Source: Pseudobacillus lumedeiriae
GTDB taxonomy: Bacteria; Bacillota; Bacilli; Bacillales; Domibacillaceae
Assembly (NCBI RefSeq): GCF_044891285.1
Contig: NZ_JAUIYO010000003.1
Span: forward strand, 62,001-126,000
Length of the DNA stretch: 64,000 nucleotides
Direction of reading: 5' to 3'
Positions 17,754-26,384 of the stretch are shown here, piece after piece. The notes under the pieces are model-generated. The model was not told where the DNA came from, did not search any database, and worked only from the letters and a program-made list of their open reading frames with translations. Positions within the stretch are counted from its first letter, which is position 1. The number at the start of each line of letters is the position of its first letter. A program made the translations under genes and the position numbers.

Positions 17754-18431
17754 TTATGATCGTATATATTTCAATCCTTCTCTCTTCGCTAAATTCGACA
17801 ATTCCTGATTTTCTATAAAACGAACAACAGCATCCCCATTCGTTTTAGAATACTCCCTTAACGACCACCCAATCGCTTTTTGTATAAAGAACTCATTAAT
17901 ATGAGCCGTACGCTCAATAATAGAAAACAGCAGCTGTTCATTCGTTTGGTCTTTATATTTTAATTGGAAAAGGATCATCGTCCGCTTGAGCCATATATTT
18001 TCTGACTGAAGCCACTCCTCACCGCGCTGCTCAATAAGATGTGGATAGTTAAAAAAGAGAGTCCCAACGAGATGGCTGGCAATTAGATCCACTGTATCCC
18101 ACCATGATTTAGTGACAAGTAAGTATTCTAACAAATCGATATCAGTTTCTACTACATGCTTTTTCTTTTTAATGAGATAGTCTAGCGCAATATATTGATA
18201 TTCTCTTTCAGGCATTTCCCATAGCCCGGTGATAAAGGATCGCAACGATTCGTTTGGGATCGTGCCGACGTTTTTCAGCCAATGTGCGGAGATCTTCTTT
18301 CTTTCAGGTGCCCTAATACCGATAAAAGAAAACAACCCCTTCATATACTTCTCCATCGCAATAGCATTTTCCAGATGACGATGCTCTTCTAACGCAGTAG
18401 TCAATGAATAAATACACGCTTTACTATTCAT
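17754..18431 (-). CDS. AlkD-like DNA alkylation repair protein
   Basis: A 225-residue HEAT-repeat DNA glycosylase of the AlkD family, which removes N3- and N7-alkylated purines without base flipping. Seen are the FSFIGIRAPERKKI segment, the SWWDTVDLIASHLVG block (the conserved W and D of the active site) and FIQKAIGWSLREYSK, all characteristic of the family. The ATG at 18431 is chosen over one at 18446 because GGAGGGAGAAGAG lies just before it. It is 47 bases upstream of the TPR gene, which may be co-transcribed. Confidence 0.88.
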   Translation of the reverse strand: MNSKACIYSLTTALEEHRHLENAIAMEKYMKGLFSFIGIRAPERKKISAHWLKNVGTIPNESLRSFITGLWEMPEREYQYIALDYLIKKKKHVVETDIDLLEYLLVTKSWWDTVDLIASHLVGTLFFNYPHLIEQRGEEWLQSENIWLKRTMILFQLKYKDQTNEQLLFSIIERTAHINEFFIQKAIGWSLREYSKTNGDAVVRFIENQELSNLAKREGLKYIRS

Positions 18432-18536
18432 CTCTTCTCCCTCCACCTTTCAATATATGGATAATCAGATGATCTCTCCTCATTTTTTATGTACTTCTAG
18501 TTTATCAAACGTTTTCCTAATACTTTCATACAACAC

Positions 18537-18558
18537 AAAAAAACCGCTTTATGCGGCC
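18537..18558 (-). terminator. Small terminator
   Basis: GGCCGC, ATAAA, GCGG then TTTTTTT on the minus strand, downstream of the 93-residue membrane protein gene. Confidence 0.65.
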
Positions 18559-18607
18559 ATTATCTTGAAGCGAATAAGTTGTTTTTTCTGTTACTGACGG
18601 TCCTTCC

Positions 18608-18889
18608 TCACTTTTTGTTCAAATAAGCAATAATGCTTGTTTTTAAAGAAGCGTAGGAACCGACGGCTGCGTAACCGTAAAACCATCCCATAAACAGCCC
18701 GGCCACTATATGACCCCTGTGGCTGATAAAAACAGAGATGAATAATCCGATCAACAGCGCGACAAATGGAACGAATGTTTTACGTGTTTTGAAAAACACC
18801 TTGATGAGCTGTGTCAGTATCATCACTACCGGTACGGCAATGACAGCGTCCCAGAAATTTGTATGTATCGTAGGGAATTCCATAAACAA
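18608..18889 (-). CDS. Small holin-like membrane protein
   Basis: A 93-residue protein with three likely membrane helices (about residues 14-32, 40-57 and 62-80) and a Lys-rich end. Size and topology resemble small holin-like proteins, but no lysis genes are nearby, so this is only a shape similarity. AAGGTGGTGTAG precedes the ATG. It is a single gene followed by its own terminator. The role is unknown. Confidence 0.55.
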   Translation of the reverse strand: MFMEFPTIHTNFWDAVIAVPVVMILTQLIKVFFKTRKTFVPFVALLIGLFISVFISHRGHIVAGLFMGWFYGYAAVGSYASLKTSIIAYLNKK

Positions 18890-18976
18890 CTACACCACCT
18901 TCTATTATATAAGGTGGCTCGATGTTCATTTATTTATCCTAAAAAATAAGCAAAGTGATGATCCGTGACGTAACAT

Positions 18977-19240
18977 TCACCTAGACATGTTCATTTTTGC
19001 TATTTCCTTTGTCAATTGGTCAATTTGCTGTTGCATCTTTTCAAGCTTTTCATCTAATTCCTTTTGCTCCTGTTTCGCTTTTACATCATCAATGATGGCT
19101 TCATCTATCGCCTGTAAAGCGGCAACCGTTGCAATGGCATCGGCAAGTGTAGTAAGAGCGACTGCTATTAAGGCCAGTCTAAGACTAGAAGTTACTGGGG
19201 ATTGATCCGTTTGCTCCTGCTGTGAATTCGTTTTATTCAT
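18977..19240 (-). CDS. Small membrane-anchored coiled-coil protein
   Basis: An 87-residue protein. A hydrophilic head is followed by a hydrophobic segment (about residues 18-45, SLRLALIAVALTTLADAIAT) and a charged coiled coil (KQEQKELDEKLEKMQQQIDQ). The start at 19240 is set by GGGGGAGG seven bases upstream, discarding an eight-codon extension. The head-anchor-coil layout suggests a membrane-tethered oligomer. The function is unknown. Leftward and monocistronic. Confidence 0.65.
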   Translation of the reverse strand: MNKTNSQQEQTDQSPVTSSLRLALIAVALTTLADAIATVAALQAIDEAIIDDVKAKQEQKELDEKLEKMQQQIDQLTKEIAKMNMSR

Positions 19241-19398
19241 GTAACCTCCCCCTTGTTTGACCATAATTGGAAAGACTCACATTAAGTTTATGTTCGGGGT
19301 TCTGCATACATGCCATTTTCGATGAATTCGCGGAATCATAGTCTAGTAAAAAAAGAAACAGCAGAATATATCCTCTGTGTCTGTCAAGCAACTGAAAG

Positions 19399-20004
19399 TC
19401 AATGAAGCAGATCACTTTTGTTATCGATATACAATGTGCCATCCTTTTGAACTTCTGCGTAAAAGATATCGGAAACTGAGTTCACACCAGCTGACTGAAG
19501 TTGTTGATCCAGCCACTTCTTATCAAGGTTTAATTTTCTCAAGTTTTCTTCATCTATTTTTCCATCAGAAATAACTGCCATGGAAATGGGAAAAACATCA
19601 TCATTGTATGGTTGAATATTCATATCACTTTTCATTACAGGCTGCTTTGATTCTTTTTTCATAACCGAAAGAGTCCCATCTGTTTCAAAGATGGCATAGT
19701 CCACGTCGGAAATAGAAAATACATTTTTCTTTCGTAATAAAGTGTTTAGAGAATCGGTATCCAATCGTACTTTACGAAGGACATCTTCCATGATTTGGCC
19801 TTTTCTAATTAGAATGATCGGCTGCCCTACAATAGCATAGCAGGCACTTTTAGACTTTATATCTAAAAACCCCAGAAAGATCGTAAAAGCGCTCCATCCT
19901 ACTAAGGCAATTAATCCATTGCGGATGCTTAATGAATTCTCAATTGCAAGGGATGCACCAATCGTACCAATTGAAATGGCGGATACAAAATTAAAAAAAG
20001 TCAC
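19399..20004 (-). pseudogene. DUF421 (YetF-like) membrane protein, 5' truncated
   Basis: The 201 codons encode the later membrane helix and both cytoplasmic DUF421 halves of a YetF-type protein (IGQPIILIRKGQI-like and FSISDVDYAIFETDGTLSV blocks). Family proteins have roughly 30-45 more residues at the N-terminus with the first membrane helices. Here the frame begins abruptly at the family block TFFNFVSAISIGTIGAS with a GTG that has no ribosome binding site and a stop codon immediately upstream. A MITE-like element lies 39 bases upstream. This is most likely a gene that lost its 5' end. Confidence 0.7.
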
Positions 20005-20042
20005 CTAAGACATTTCACACAAAGAACTGTCCCAAAAACAGC

Positions 20043-20174
20043 TAAAGAGGCTCTCCCAAGAACACATAGGTTCCGATCCCATATCACCAATATACTTTAT
20101 ACTAAAAGAATGAACATCCACTGTATGAAGTATATTGAGAGTGAGATCAGACCTTGGTGGGACAGCCTCTTTTA
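20043..20174. mobile_element. MITE-like element with terminal inverted repeats
   Basis: About 132 bp. The ends match as TAAAGAGGCTCTCCCAA and TAAAAGAGGCTGTCCCA (complement of the right end), a motif like IS1182/ISL3-type insertion sequence termini. The inner halves also pair imperfectly (AATATACTT-type blocks), so the whole element can fold into a long hairpin. It has no ORF. It lies just upstream of the truncated DUF421 gene. Confidence 0.65.
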
Positions 20175-20187
20175 CTTTAGCTATTGT

Positions 20188-20319
20188 TTACTTGTGATTG
20201 GATTCATTTCTTCCCGCGTCTTCGGCCAGCTGTTCAAAAGACTTTACTTTGCCATGCGGGTTTTGAGATTGTTTCCTTGTTTTCCATTGCCGTTCTTCTT
20301 GCCGTTTCGATTGAGTCAT
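20188..20319 (-). CDS. Small hydrophilic protein (43 aa)
   Basis: A short gene read directly from the minus strand: ATG at 20319, TAA at 20188, 43 residues starting MTQSKRQEERQWKTRKQ and containing NPHGKVKSFEQLAED. A strong AAAGGGGAG lies seven bases before the ATG. The composition is Lys/Arg/Gln rich with no membrane segment. It resembles short uncharacterised Bacillaceae proteins (DUF6254-like, by memory). It sits between the MITE-like element and the qox promoter region. Confidence 0.65.
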   Translation of the reverse strand: MTQSKRQEERQWKTRKQSQNPHGKVKSFEQLAEDAGRNESNHK

Positions 20320-20614
20320 TTTGCTAACTCCCCTTTACATAGGATTCATCCATAATAGATTAACCTTTAAGACCATTTTTATACTAAGAACACCCACTAA
20401 AGCTATTCCAATATAACGAAAACCAAAAGAGACTGACCCCCTAGCACTTTCCCCTTTTTTTCCCTTTCTTAGACTTCGCAGCTCGGAAGACAATTATCCA
20501 CAATCATCTTCATGATGTACGCAATATATTTTTTTACTCATTGAAACATTTTTTTGTCCCAATTTCATGGAAAATGTGGTTTGCCGTTCCTGCTCTGTTG
20601 CTTTATTAACTATT

Positions 20615-20632
20615 TTGTGACATATATCGTAA
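20615..20632. promoter_or_regulatory. Second, imperfect Rex/Fnr-like site
   Basis: TTGTGA, six bases, TCGTAA: one arm perfect, the other with two changes, 35 bases upstream of the perfect site. Confidence 0.4.
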
Positions 20633-20649
20633 CTTTTTTATTGAACATT

Positions 20650-20667
20650 TTGTGATAACTATCACAA
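20650..20667. promoter_or_regulatory. Rex or Fnr operator upstream of qox
   Basis: TTGTGATAACTATCACAA is a perfect palindrome. It fits both the Rex consensus (TTGTGA-N6-TCACAA) and the Bacillus Fnr consensus (TGTGA-N6-TCACA). It ends four bases upstream of the predicted -35 box. Confidence 0.75.
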
Positions 20668-20671
20668 CCTG

Positions 20672-20700
20672 TTGTTTATTTAAATTAATGATATTAAGAT
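20672..20700 (+). promoter_or_regulatory. Sigma-A promoter of qoxABCD
   Basis: TTGTTT (-35) and TAAGAT (-10) with a 17-base spacer, 86 bases upstream of the qoxA start. Confidence 0.65.
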
Positions 20701-20785
20701 AAAAACATCGTGGTGAGAGACGCCTCACTTTCGCCATACTTATTTATGTTATTAAACTTCTAATATACAAGAAAGGGGTACATCC

Positions 20786-21703
20786 ATGAAATTGAAACAG
20801 GCCTTTTTATTCGTTGTTTTCCTTATGGCTACAGTGCTGGCAGGTTGTGAACCATTACTGGTCCTCGATCCTAAAGGCCCGCAAGCTGCAAGGCAGGCCA
20901 GTGACATTATGCTATCCATTGGGATTATGTCATTCATTGTTATTGTTGTTTTTTCTATTTTAGTATTCGTGTTAATCAAGTACCGTGCTTCGAAACAAAG
21001 TCCAGATTATGAGCCTCCTCATATTGAGGGCAACACATTAGTCGAAGCCATTTGTGTAGGGATTCCAGTTATCATTGTCATTATCCTTTCAATTGTTTCT
21101 GTTCGAAGCAATTATATCGTAGAGGCGAAACCACAAGGATACGGAGATAAAGAACCATTAGTTATTTATGCTTCATCTTCTGACTGGAAATGGCATTTTA
21201 GTTACCCAGAACAAGATATTGAAACGGTGAACTACTTGTACATTCCAACAGATCGTCCGATTGAATTTAAACTTTATTCATACGGACCAATCACAAGCTT
21301 CTGGATTCCGCAGCTTGGCGGACAAAAGTATGCCATGTCTGACATGGTCACTACATTGCACTTAGCAGCCGATGTTCCAGGTGAATACATGGGAAGAAAT
21401 GCGAACTTCAGCGGTAAAGGCTTCGCTGAAAATACGTTCGACGTAACAGCGATGTCTCAAACTAAATTTGATGAATGGGTAGACGAGGTAAAAGAAACGG
21501 CTAAACCTTTAACTGAAGAAAAGTTTGATGAGTTATTGGAACCTGGTCATCTTGGACGCTCGACGTATACTGGAACTCACTTAGAATTTGCGCCAGCTCC
21601 TGAAGGCGAACATGCTGGACATCACCACGGAACAGATAATTCTGATGAACAGTCCGAACATCATCACGAATCAAGCAGTTCTGAGGAGCATCATCACGAA
21701 TAA
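20786..21703 (+). CDS. qoxA: Cytochrome aa3 quinol oxidase subunit II
   Basis: A 305-residue lipoprotein with signal peptide and lipobox LAGC, then two membrane helices and the extracytoplasmic cupredoxin domain. The domain carries FWIPQLGGQKYAMSDM but lacks the CuA cysteines of cytochrome c oxidases, which marks a menaquinol oxidase. The last 30 residues are a His-rich tail (HHH, HHHE and EHHHE clusters), which may bind metal. It is the first gene of qoxABCD, with AAGAAAGGGG upstream. Together the subunits oxidise menaquinol and pump protons. Confidence 0.95.
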   Translation: MKLKQAFLFVVFLMATVLAGCEPLLVLDPKGPQAARQASDIMLSIGIMSFIVIVVFSILVFVLIKYRASKQSPDYEPPHIEGNTLVEAICVGIPVIIVIILSIVSVRSNYIVEAKPQGYGDKEPLVIYASSSDWKWHFSYPEQDIETVNYLYIPTDRPIEFKLYSYGPITSFWIPQLGGQKYAMSDMVTTLHLAADVPGEYMGRNANFSGKGFAENTFDVTAMSQTKFDEWVDEVKETAKPLTEEKFDELLEPGHLGRSTYTGTHLEFAPAPEGEHAGHHHGTDNSDEQSEHHHESSSSEEHHHE

Positions 21704-21771
21704 TTTCTAAGCTTTATCACAACTAACTTTATGTAACAAGTACTTTATTTCCTGAAAGGAGCCACAAAAGT

Positions 21772-23718
21772 ATGGAGTTCTTTGAGAGATTTGCTATCCC
21801 TCATCCAAGCCCTGCGATTTACGCATCAATGGTAGCAATTGGTCTTACAACTGTTGCGATCCTTCTCGGCTTGACCTATTTTAAAAAATGGGGTTATCTG
21901 TGGCGTGAATGGTTAACGACAGTTGACCATAAACGTATCGGTATTATGTATTTAATCTCAGCTTTAATTATGCTATTCCGTGGCGGAGTAGATGCGGTTA
22001 TGATGCGTGCTCAACTTGCCGCACCAGATATGAAGCTGTTAGATGCGCAGCACTATAATGAAATTTTCACAACGCACGGGATCGTTATGATCTTATTTAT
22101 GGCTATGCCATTTATTATGGCCCTAATGAACTTCGTTGTTCCATTACAAATTGGAGCTCGTGACGTAGCATTCCCACGTTTGAATGCACTAAGCTTCTGG
22201 TTATTCTTTATGGGTGCCATGCTATTTAATATCTCTTTCGTCGTTGGTGGTTCTCCAGATGCAGGCTGGACTTCTTATTTCCCGCTTGCAGGTAACGATT
22301 TCAGCCAATCTGTAGGAACGAACTATTATATGATCGCGATTCAGATTGCTGGTATTGGTACATTAATGACTGGTATTAACTTTATTACTACCATTTTCAA
22401 AATGAGAGCACCTGGCATGACATTAATGAAAATGCCAATGTTCACATGGTCTTGTTTAGTTGCTAACGTCATCATTATTTTCGCTTTCCCTGTATTAACA
22501 GTAGCGCTTGCAATGGGAACAATGGACCGTCTGTTTGGAACAAACTTCTTTACAGTAGATAATGGCGGTATGGATATGCTTTGGGCGAACTTGTTCTGGG
22601 TTTGGGGACATCCTGAGGTTTATATCTTAATTTTACCGGCGTTCGGTATTTACAGTGAAGTTATTTCAACGTTTGCACGTCGTAACTTGTATGGTTATAA
22701 ATCAATGGTTGCTTCCATGGTGATCATTTCACTGCTTTCATTCTTAGTATGGACGCACCACTTCTTTACAATGGGTCAAGGAGCACTGACTAACAGTATC
22801 TTCTCGATTACAACAATGGCCATTGCTGTTCCGACAGGGGTTAAAATCTTTAACTGGCTGTTCACGCTTTGGAAAGGTAAGATTGTCTTTACTACTCCAA
22901 TGCTTTATTCAATGCTTTTCATTCCGCTATTTACAATTGGCGGGGTAACTGGGGTTATGCTTGCGATGTCAGCTGCTGACTACCAGTACCATAATACAAT
23001 GTTCTTAGTCGCTCACTTCCATAACGTAATTATTCCAGGTGTAGTATTCGCTATGCTTGCTGGTCTCACTTACTATTGGCCAAAAATGTTCGGCTTCATG
23101 TTAAATGAAAGAATCGGTAAATGGGCAGCTTGGGCTAACGCCATCGGCTTTGTCTTAGCTTTCATGCCTATGTATGTTACTGGTTTAGACGGACAGGCTC
23201 GTCGTATGTATACGTACTCTGAATCAACTGGATTTGGGCCATTAAATATGGTTTCATTCGTCGGAGCCATCATTATGGCAGTCGGCTTCATCCTAATCGC
23301 CTATAACGTCTACTACAGTACTCGTTATGCTTCACGCGATATCAGCGCTGATCCATGGGATGCACGCTCTCTTGAATGGGCTACACATAGTCCAGTACCA
23401 GAATATAACTTTGCTATTGTGCCACAAGTAGCATCAAGCGAAGCTTTCTGGGATGCGAAGAAGAACGGTCATGAATTGTTCAAAGGTGAATATGAGAAAA
23501 TTCACATGCCAAATAACAGCGGTGTACCGTTTATCATGAGTTGTATCTTTTTCATCTGGGGATTCTGTCTAATATTCAGCATGTGGGTTCCAGCTATTAT
23601 TGCTACAATCGGAATCTTTGCTTGTATGACTCATCGTTCATTTGAAAAAGATCACGGCCGTTACATTTCTGTGAAAGAAATCGAAGAAACAGAATCAAAA
23701 ATACGAGGTGCTAGCTAA
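21772..23718 (+). CDS. qoxB: Cytochrome aa3 quinol oxidase subunit I
   Basis: A 648-residue catalytic subunit with about 14-15 membrane helices. The haem and CuB ligands are visible in THGIVM (low-spin haem), WGHPEVYIL (CuB and cross-linked Tyr), THHFFTMG (CuB) and HFHNVI (both haems). WLTTVDHKRIGIMYL is the typical N-terminal segment. It reduces oxygen to water and pumps protons. It lies 68 bases after qoxA and its stop overlaps the qoxC start (TAATG), so they are translationally coupled. Confidence 0.97.
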   Translation: MEFFERFAIPHPSPAIYASMVAIGLTTVAILLGLTYFKKWGYLWREWLTTVDHKRIGIMYLISALIMLFRGGVDAVMMRAQLAAPDMKLLDAQHYNEIFTTHGIVMILFMAMPFIMALMNFVVPLQIGARDVAFPRLNALSFWLFFMGAMLFNISFVVGGSPDAGWTSYFPLAGNDFSQSVGTNYYMIAIQIAGIGTLMTGINFITTIFKMRAPGMTLMKMPMFTWSCLVANVIIIFAFPVLTVALAMGTMDRLFGTNFFTVDNGGMDMLWANLFWVWGHPEVYILILPAFGIYSEVISTFARRNLYGYKSMVASMVIISLLSFLVWTHHFFTMGQGALTNSIFSITTMAIAVPTGVKIFNWLFTLWKGKIVFTTPMLYSMLFIPLFTIGGVTGVMLAMSAADYQYHNTMFLVAHFHNVIIPGVVFAMLAGLTYYWPKMFGFMLNERIGKWAAWANAIGFVLAFMPMYVTGLDGQARRMYTYSESTGFGPLNMVSFVGAIIMAVGFILIAYNVYYSTRYASRDISADPWDARSLEWATHSPVPEYNFAIVPQVASSEAFWDAKKNGHELFKGEYEKIHMPNNSGVPFIMSCIFFIWGFCLIFSMWVPAIIATIGIFACMTHRSFEKDHGRYISVKEIEETESKIRGAS

Positions 23719-24314
23719 TGAAAATCAATCACTCGCTGCCACTTGAATATAGTACTGAAGAAAATCAGTTAAAAATCTTAGGCTTTTGGATCTTTCTTGG
23801 TGCGGAAATCATGCTTTTCGCTACGCTGTTCGCTTCCTATTTCACATTAGTGGATCGTACAGGTAATGGTCCTTCTGGAGCAGAGATCTTTGAAATCACT
23901 CCAGTATTAATTGAAACAATCGTTCTTTTAACGAGCAGCTTTACGATCGGTCTTGGAATTCATGCGATGCGTCTTGGCCGGAAGAAAGCAATGATGTCAT
24001 TCTTTGCTATCACCCTTCTTCTTGGCGCAGGATTCCTAGCCGTTGAAATTTATGAGTTCGTTCACTATGTTCACATTGGAGCAGGAATACAGACAAGTGC
24101 ATTTACATCGATCCTATTAACAACGTTAGGAACGCACGGAGCGCACGTTACCCTTGGTTTATTCTGGGGATCATTCATCCTTATGCAAGTGAAAAAACGC
24201 GGGTTAACTCCTGAAACAGCTAATAAATCATTTATCTTTTCTCTGTACTGGCATTTCCTAGACGTCGTTTGGATCTTCATCTTCAGCTTCGTCTATTTGA
24301 AAGGAATGATGTAA
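23718..24314 (+). CDS. qoxC: Cytochrome aa3 quinol oxidase subunit III
   Basis: A 198-residue subunit with five membrane helices, the haem-copper oxidase subunit III fold (EIMLFATLFASYFTLV and GTHGAHVTLGLFW, then LYWHFLDVVWIFIF). It supports assembly and stability of subunit I. The ATG shares its A with the qoxB stop. It ends two bases before qoxD. Confidence 0.95.
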   Translation: MKINHSLPLEYSTEENQLKILGFWIFLGAEIMLFATLFASYFTLVDRTGNGPSGAEIFEITPVLIETIVLLTSSFTIGLGIHAMRLGRKKAMMSFFAITLLLGAGFLAVEIYEFVHYVHIGAGIQTSAFTSILLTTLGTHGAHVTLGLFWGSFILMQVKKRGLTPETANKSFIFSLYWHFLDVVWIFIFSFVYLKGMM

Positions 24315-24316
24315 AC

Positions 24317-24601
24317 ATGAGCGAATTATTTCCTCGCAATCAGGTAATGGGCTTTGTATTTTCGATGGTGCTGACTGCCGCTGCTCTGCTTGTTTACTTC
24401 CTAGACATGTCATTTACAGTAGGCATGACAGTTCTTCTCATCACAGCATTCATACAAGCTGGCCTTCAGTTAGTTGTATTTATGCATGCTGGTGAAACTG
24501 GCGATAAAGGCACAATCTACACGAACATCTTTTATGCATTGATCATTGCACTAGTAACGATCTTCGGTACATTACTTTGCATGATCTGGGGTTACGTTTA
24601 A
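24317..24601 (+). CDS. qoxD: Cytochrome aa3 quinol oxidase subunit IV
   Basis: A 94-residue protein with three membrane helices of the CtaF/QoxD (subunit IV) family, seen in HVMGFV-like start and FIQAGLQLVVFMHAGE. It aids CuB binding and assembly of subunit I. The ATG at 24317 lies two bases after qoxC. It closes the operon before a terminator. Confidence 0.93.
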   Translation: MSELFPRNQVMGFVFSMVLTAAALLVYFLDMSFTVGMTVLLITAFIQAGLQLVVFMHAGETGDKGTIYTNIFYALIIALVTIFGTLLCMIWGYV

Positions 24602-24604
24602 TTA

Positions 24605-24889
24605 TTAAGATCTACCAAAAGGAGCGCCTGCAATGGTGCTCTTTTTTGTTTGAATTGGAGATGCTACTTCAATTCCTTTATCTGTTTTCTCATACATTTC
24701 TTCTGTTGCTACGAAGAAGACCCCCATTAAAAAGATGAATATAGCCCCGCTGACCATTCCAATACCAACTGGAGTCAACACACTGTAACCGCTTTCAAGT
24801 AATCCTGCTAAAAAAATGATGAATCCAATTGTCAGTAATGAGCCTCCAGCATACTTTACGGCATTTAACATTTTTCCTCTTGATTCCAT
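24605..24889 (-). CDS. Small two-helix membrane protein
   Basis: A 94-residue protein with two membrane helices (about residues 14-33 and 41-62) and a hydrophilic C-terminal third. It is convergent with qoxD and ends three bases after it. AAAGGAGG lies nine bases upstream of the ATG at 24889; ATGs at 24898 and 24910 are too close to or before it. No family is recognised. Confidence 0.6.
   Translation of the reverse strand: MESRGKMLNAVKYAGGSLLTIGFIIFLAGLLESGYSVLTPVGIGMVSGAIFIFLMGVFFVATEEMYEKTDKGIEVASPIQTKKSTIAGAPFGRS
24622..24647 (+). terminator. Terminator of qoxABCD
   Basis: GAGCGCC pairs with GGTGCTC and is followed by TTTTTT. It lies inside the 3' end of the convergent membrane protein gene. 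Confidence 0.8.
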
Positions 24890-25024
24890 TTTATCCATCC
24901 TCCTTTGCATTTATTATTCACTAAATTCACAAAATTGTCAATTTATTTTTATATTTCCGACACATTTTTTGTTGACACAAATAAAAATTATTCACCTCCT
25001 CTTAAACTGTACTTTTTTCTAATC

Positions 25025-25053
25025 AAAAAAACCTATTGGAATAGGTTTTTTTG
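25025..25053. terminator. Bidirectional terminator
   Basis: AAAAAAACCTATT, GG, AATAGGTTTTTTT. On the minus strand it follows the sleL gene end. Confidence 0.8.
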
Positions 25054-25097
25054 AAAAAACTTGTTACTTTTTCAACCGGACTGTATACGGATAAAAA

Positions 25098-26384
25098 TTA
25101 CCCTCTTTTCCTAATAGTAAAATTGTCTCGCAGCAGCAGCCAATTTTGCGGGAAGGAAAGGCCTAGCTTCCAATACATAATCCCCCTTAGATTAAACTGC
25201 TTAAGTAAATTAAACTTTGCTTGAATGCTGCGTGCGTCTTCGAACCACACTTCATGCTGCACTCCTGCATCATTGATATATCGGAAGAATGGTGCCTGAG
25301 CTTGATAATCATACTGAATTTGAGCGTTTTCCCTCAGTGCGATGGCGATGGCCTGCTGAGGACTGACCGCACGTGCTGGGGGTCCTCCTGCCGGCGGATA
25401 AGGAGCCGCCCAGTCATACCCGTATAAATTTTGCCCTAACAAAATTTTATTTCGCGGAATGACACTCACTGCGTACTGCACCACATTACGGACCGGACCG
25501 ATTGGACTGACCGCCTGAGGCATACTGTACGTAAATCCCCATTCATATGTCATAAGAGCAACAAAATCAACGATGCTGCCAATGGCCCTATAATCATGAG
25601 CTCCATAAATTCCTGTTGTGACATCGCTTGCTTTCGGGGCAACTGCAGCCGATATCATCAACCCAGCAGCATGAAACCTGTCTCTCGCTCTTCTCAGAAA
25701 GTTCGTATATAACTGCCGATCCTCAGGCCTCATTATTTCAAAGTCAAAGTGAATATCCTTATATCCCACTTCATTGGCAATTTGAATGAGGTTTCCAAAT
25801 AACTGATTTTGTGCTGCCTCGTTGGTAAATATAGCATGAGCCAGATCAGCACTGAACTGAAAATCCTCTATATTGGTAACAACGAGAACGTTAATAACTC
25901 CCGCAGAACTAGCAATATTCGGTATATTATCAATCGTTGGGCGATCTACAGACCCGTCACGTTTCGCTTGATAGCTGAACATCGCAAGATAAGTTAAATC
26001 ATTGACTCGATTGCGCACTTCAGTGATCATCGTTTGAGAAACCGTTCTTTGCGGCTCAACGTATAGCAATGAGTCGATCGCCGATTTCGGCCGCGGTGGG
26101 ATATAAAGTCGCTGCCCCACCTGGAGAGGTGCCGAAGCGGATATATTGTTCACACGTGCAAGTTCATTGACAGACACTCCATATATTCTTGCTATGCTGG
26201 ATAAGGATTGTCCTCGTTGAACCCAATGATAGCTTCCCACAATTGGTATCACCAACGCCTGCCCCACGACAAGCCGCGAAGGATCAGGTAATTCATTCGC
26301 CTCTGCAATAGACTGCACCGAAGTTCCGTACACTCGAGCAATGCCATACAAACTTTGGCCCCTTTGAACAACATGAATCTGCAC
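25098..26384 (-). CDS. sleL: Spore cortex glycosidase (LysM x2 + GH18)
   Basis: A 428-residue SleL/YaaH-like protein: two LysM domains (about residues 1-48 and 51-98, HVVQRGQSLYGIARVYG and HWVQRGQSLSSIARIYG), then a GH18 domain with the catalytic DFE motif (HFDFEIMRPEDR) and the terminal MYWKLGLSFP. It is an N-acetylglucosaminidase that degrades cortex fragments in germination. No signal peptide is present, as in homologues made in the mother cell. The start is the GTG at 26384 (GGCAGGTG upstream, protein start QIHVVQRG). The open frame beyond to 26594 is G+C rich and not protein-like. Confidence 0.92.
   Translation of the reverse strand: MQIHVVQRGQSLYGIARVYGTSVQSIAEANELPDPSRLVVGQALVIPIVGSYHWVQRGQSLSSIARIYGVSVNELARVNNISASAPLQVGQRLYIPPRPKSAIDSLLYVEPQRTVSQTMITEVRNRVNDLTYLAMFSYQAKRDGSVDRPTIDNIPNIASSAGVINVLVVTNIEDFQFSADLAHAIFTNEAAQNQLFGNLIQIANEVGYKDIHFDFEIMRPEDRQLYTNFLRRARDRFHAAGLMISAAVAPKASDVTTGIYGAHDYRAIGSIVDFVALMTYEWGFTYSMPQAVSPIGPVRNVVQYAVSVIPRNKILLGQNLYGYDWAAPYPPAGGPPARAVSPQQAIAIALRENAQIQYDYQAQAPFFRYINDAGVQHEVWFEDARSIQAKFNLLKQFNLRGIMYWKLGLSFPQNWLLLRDNFTIRKRG

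Larger units (their letters stand above)
20320..20785. other. qox upstream regulatory region
   Basis: The left part has no feature. From about 20600 onward it carries two Rex/Fnr-type palindromes and a sigma-A promoter (listed separately) and then the qoxA leader. Confidence 0.7.

Noticed and set aside
20440..20600. Possible small gene before qox
   Set aside because: Only short frames without ribosome binding sites; the region is better explained as regulatory.
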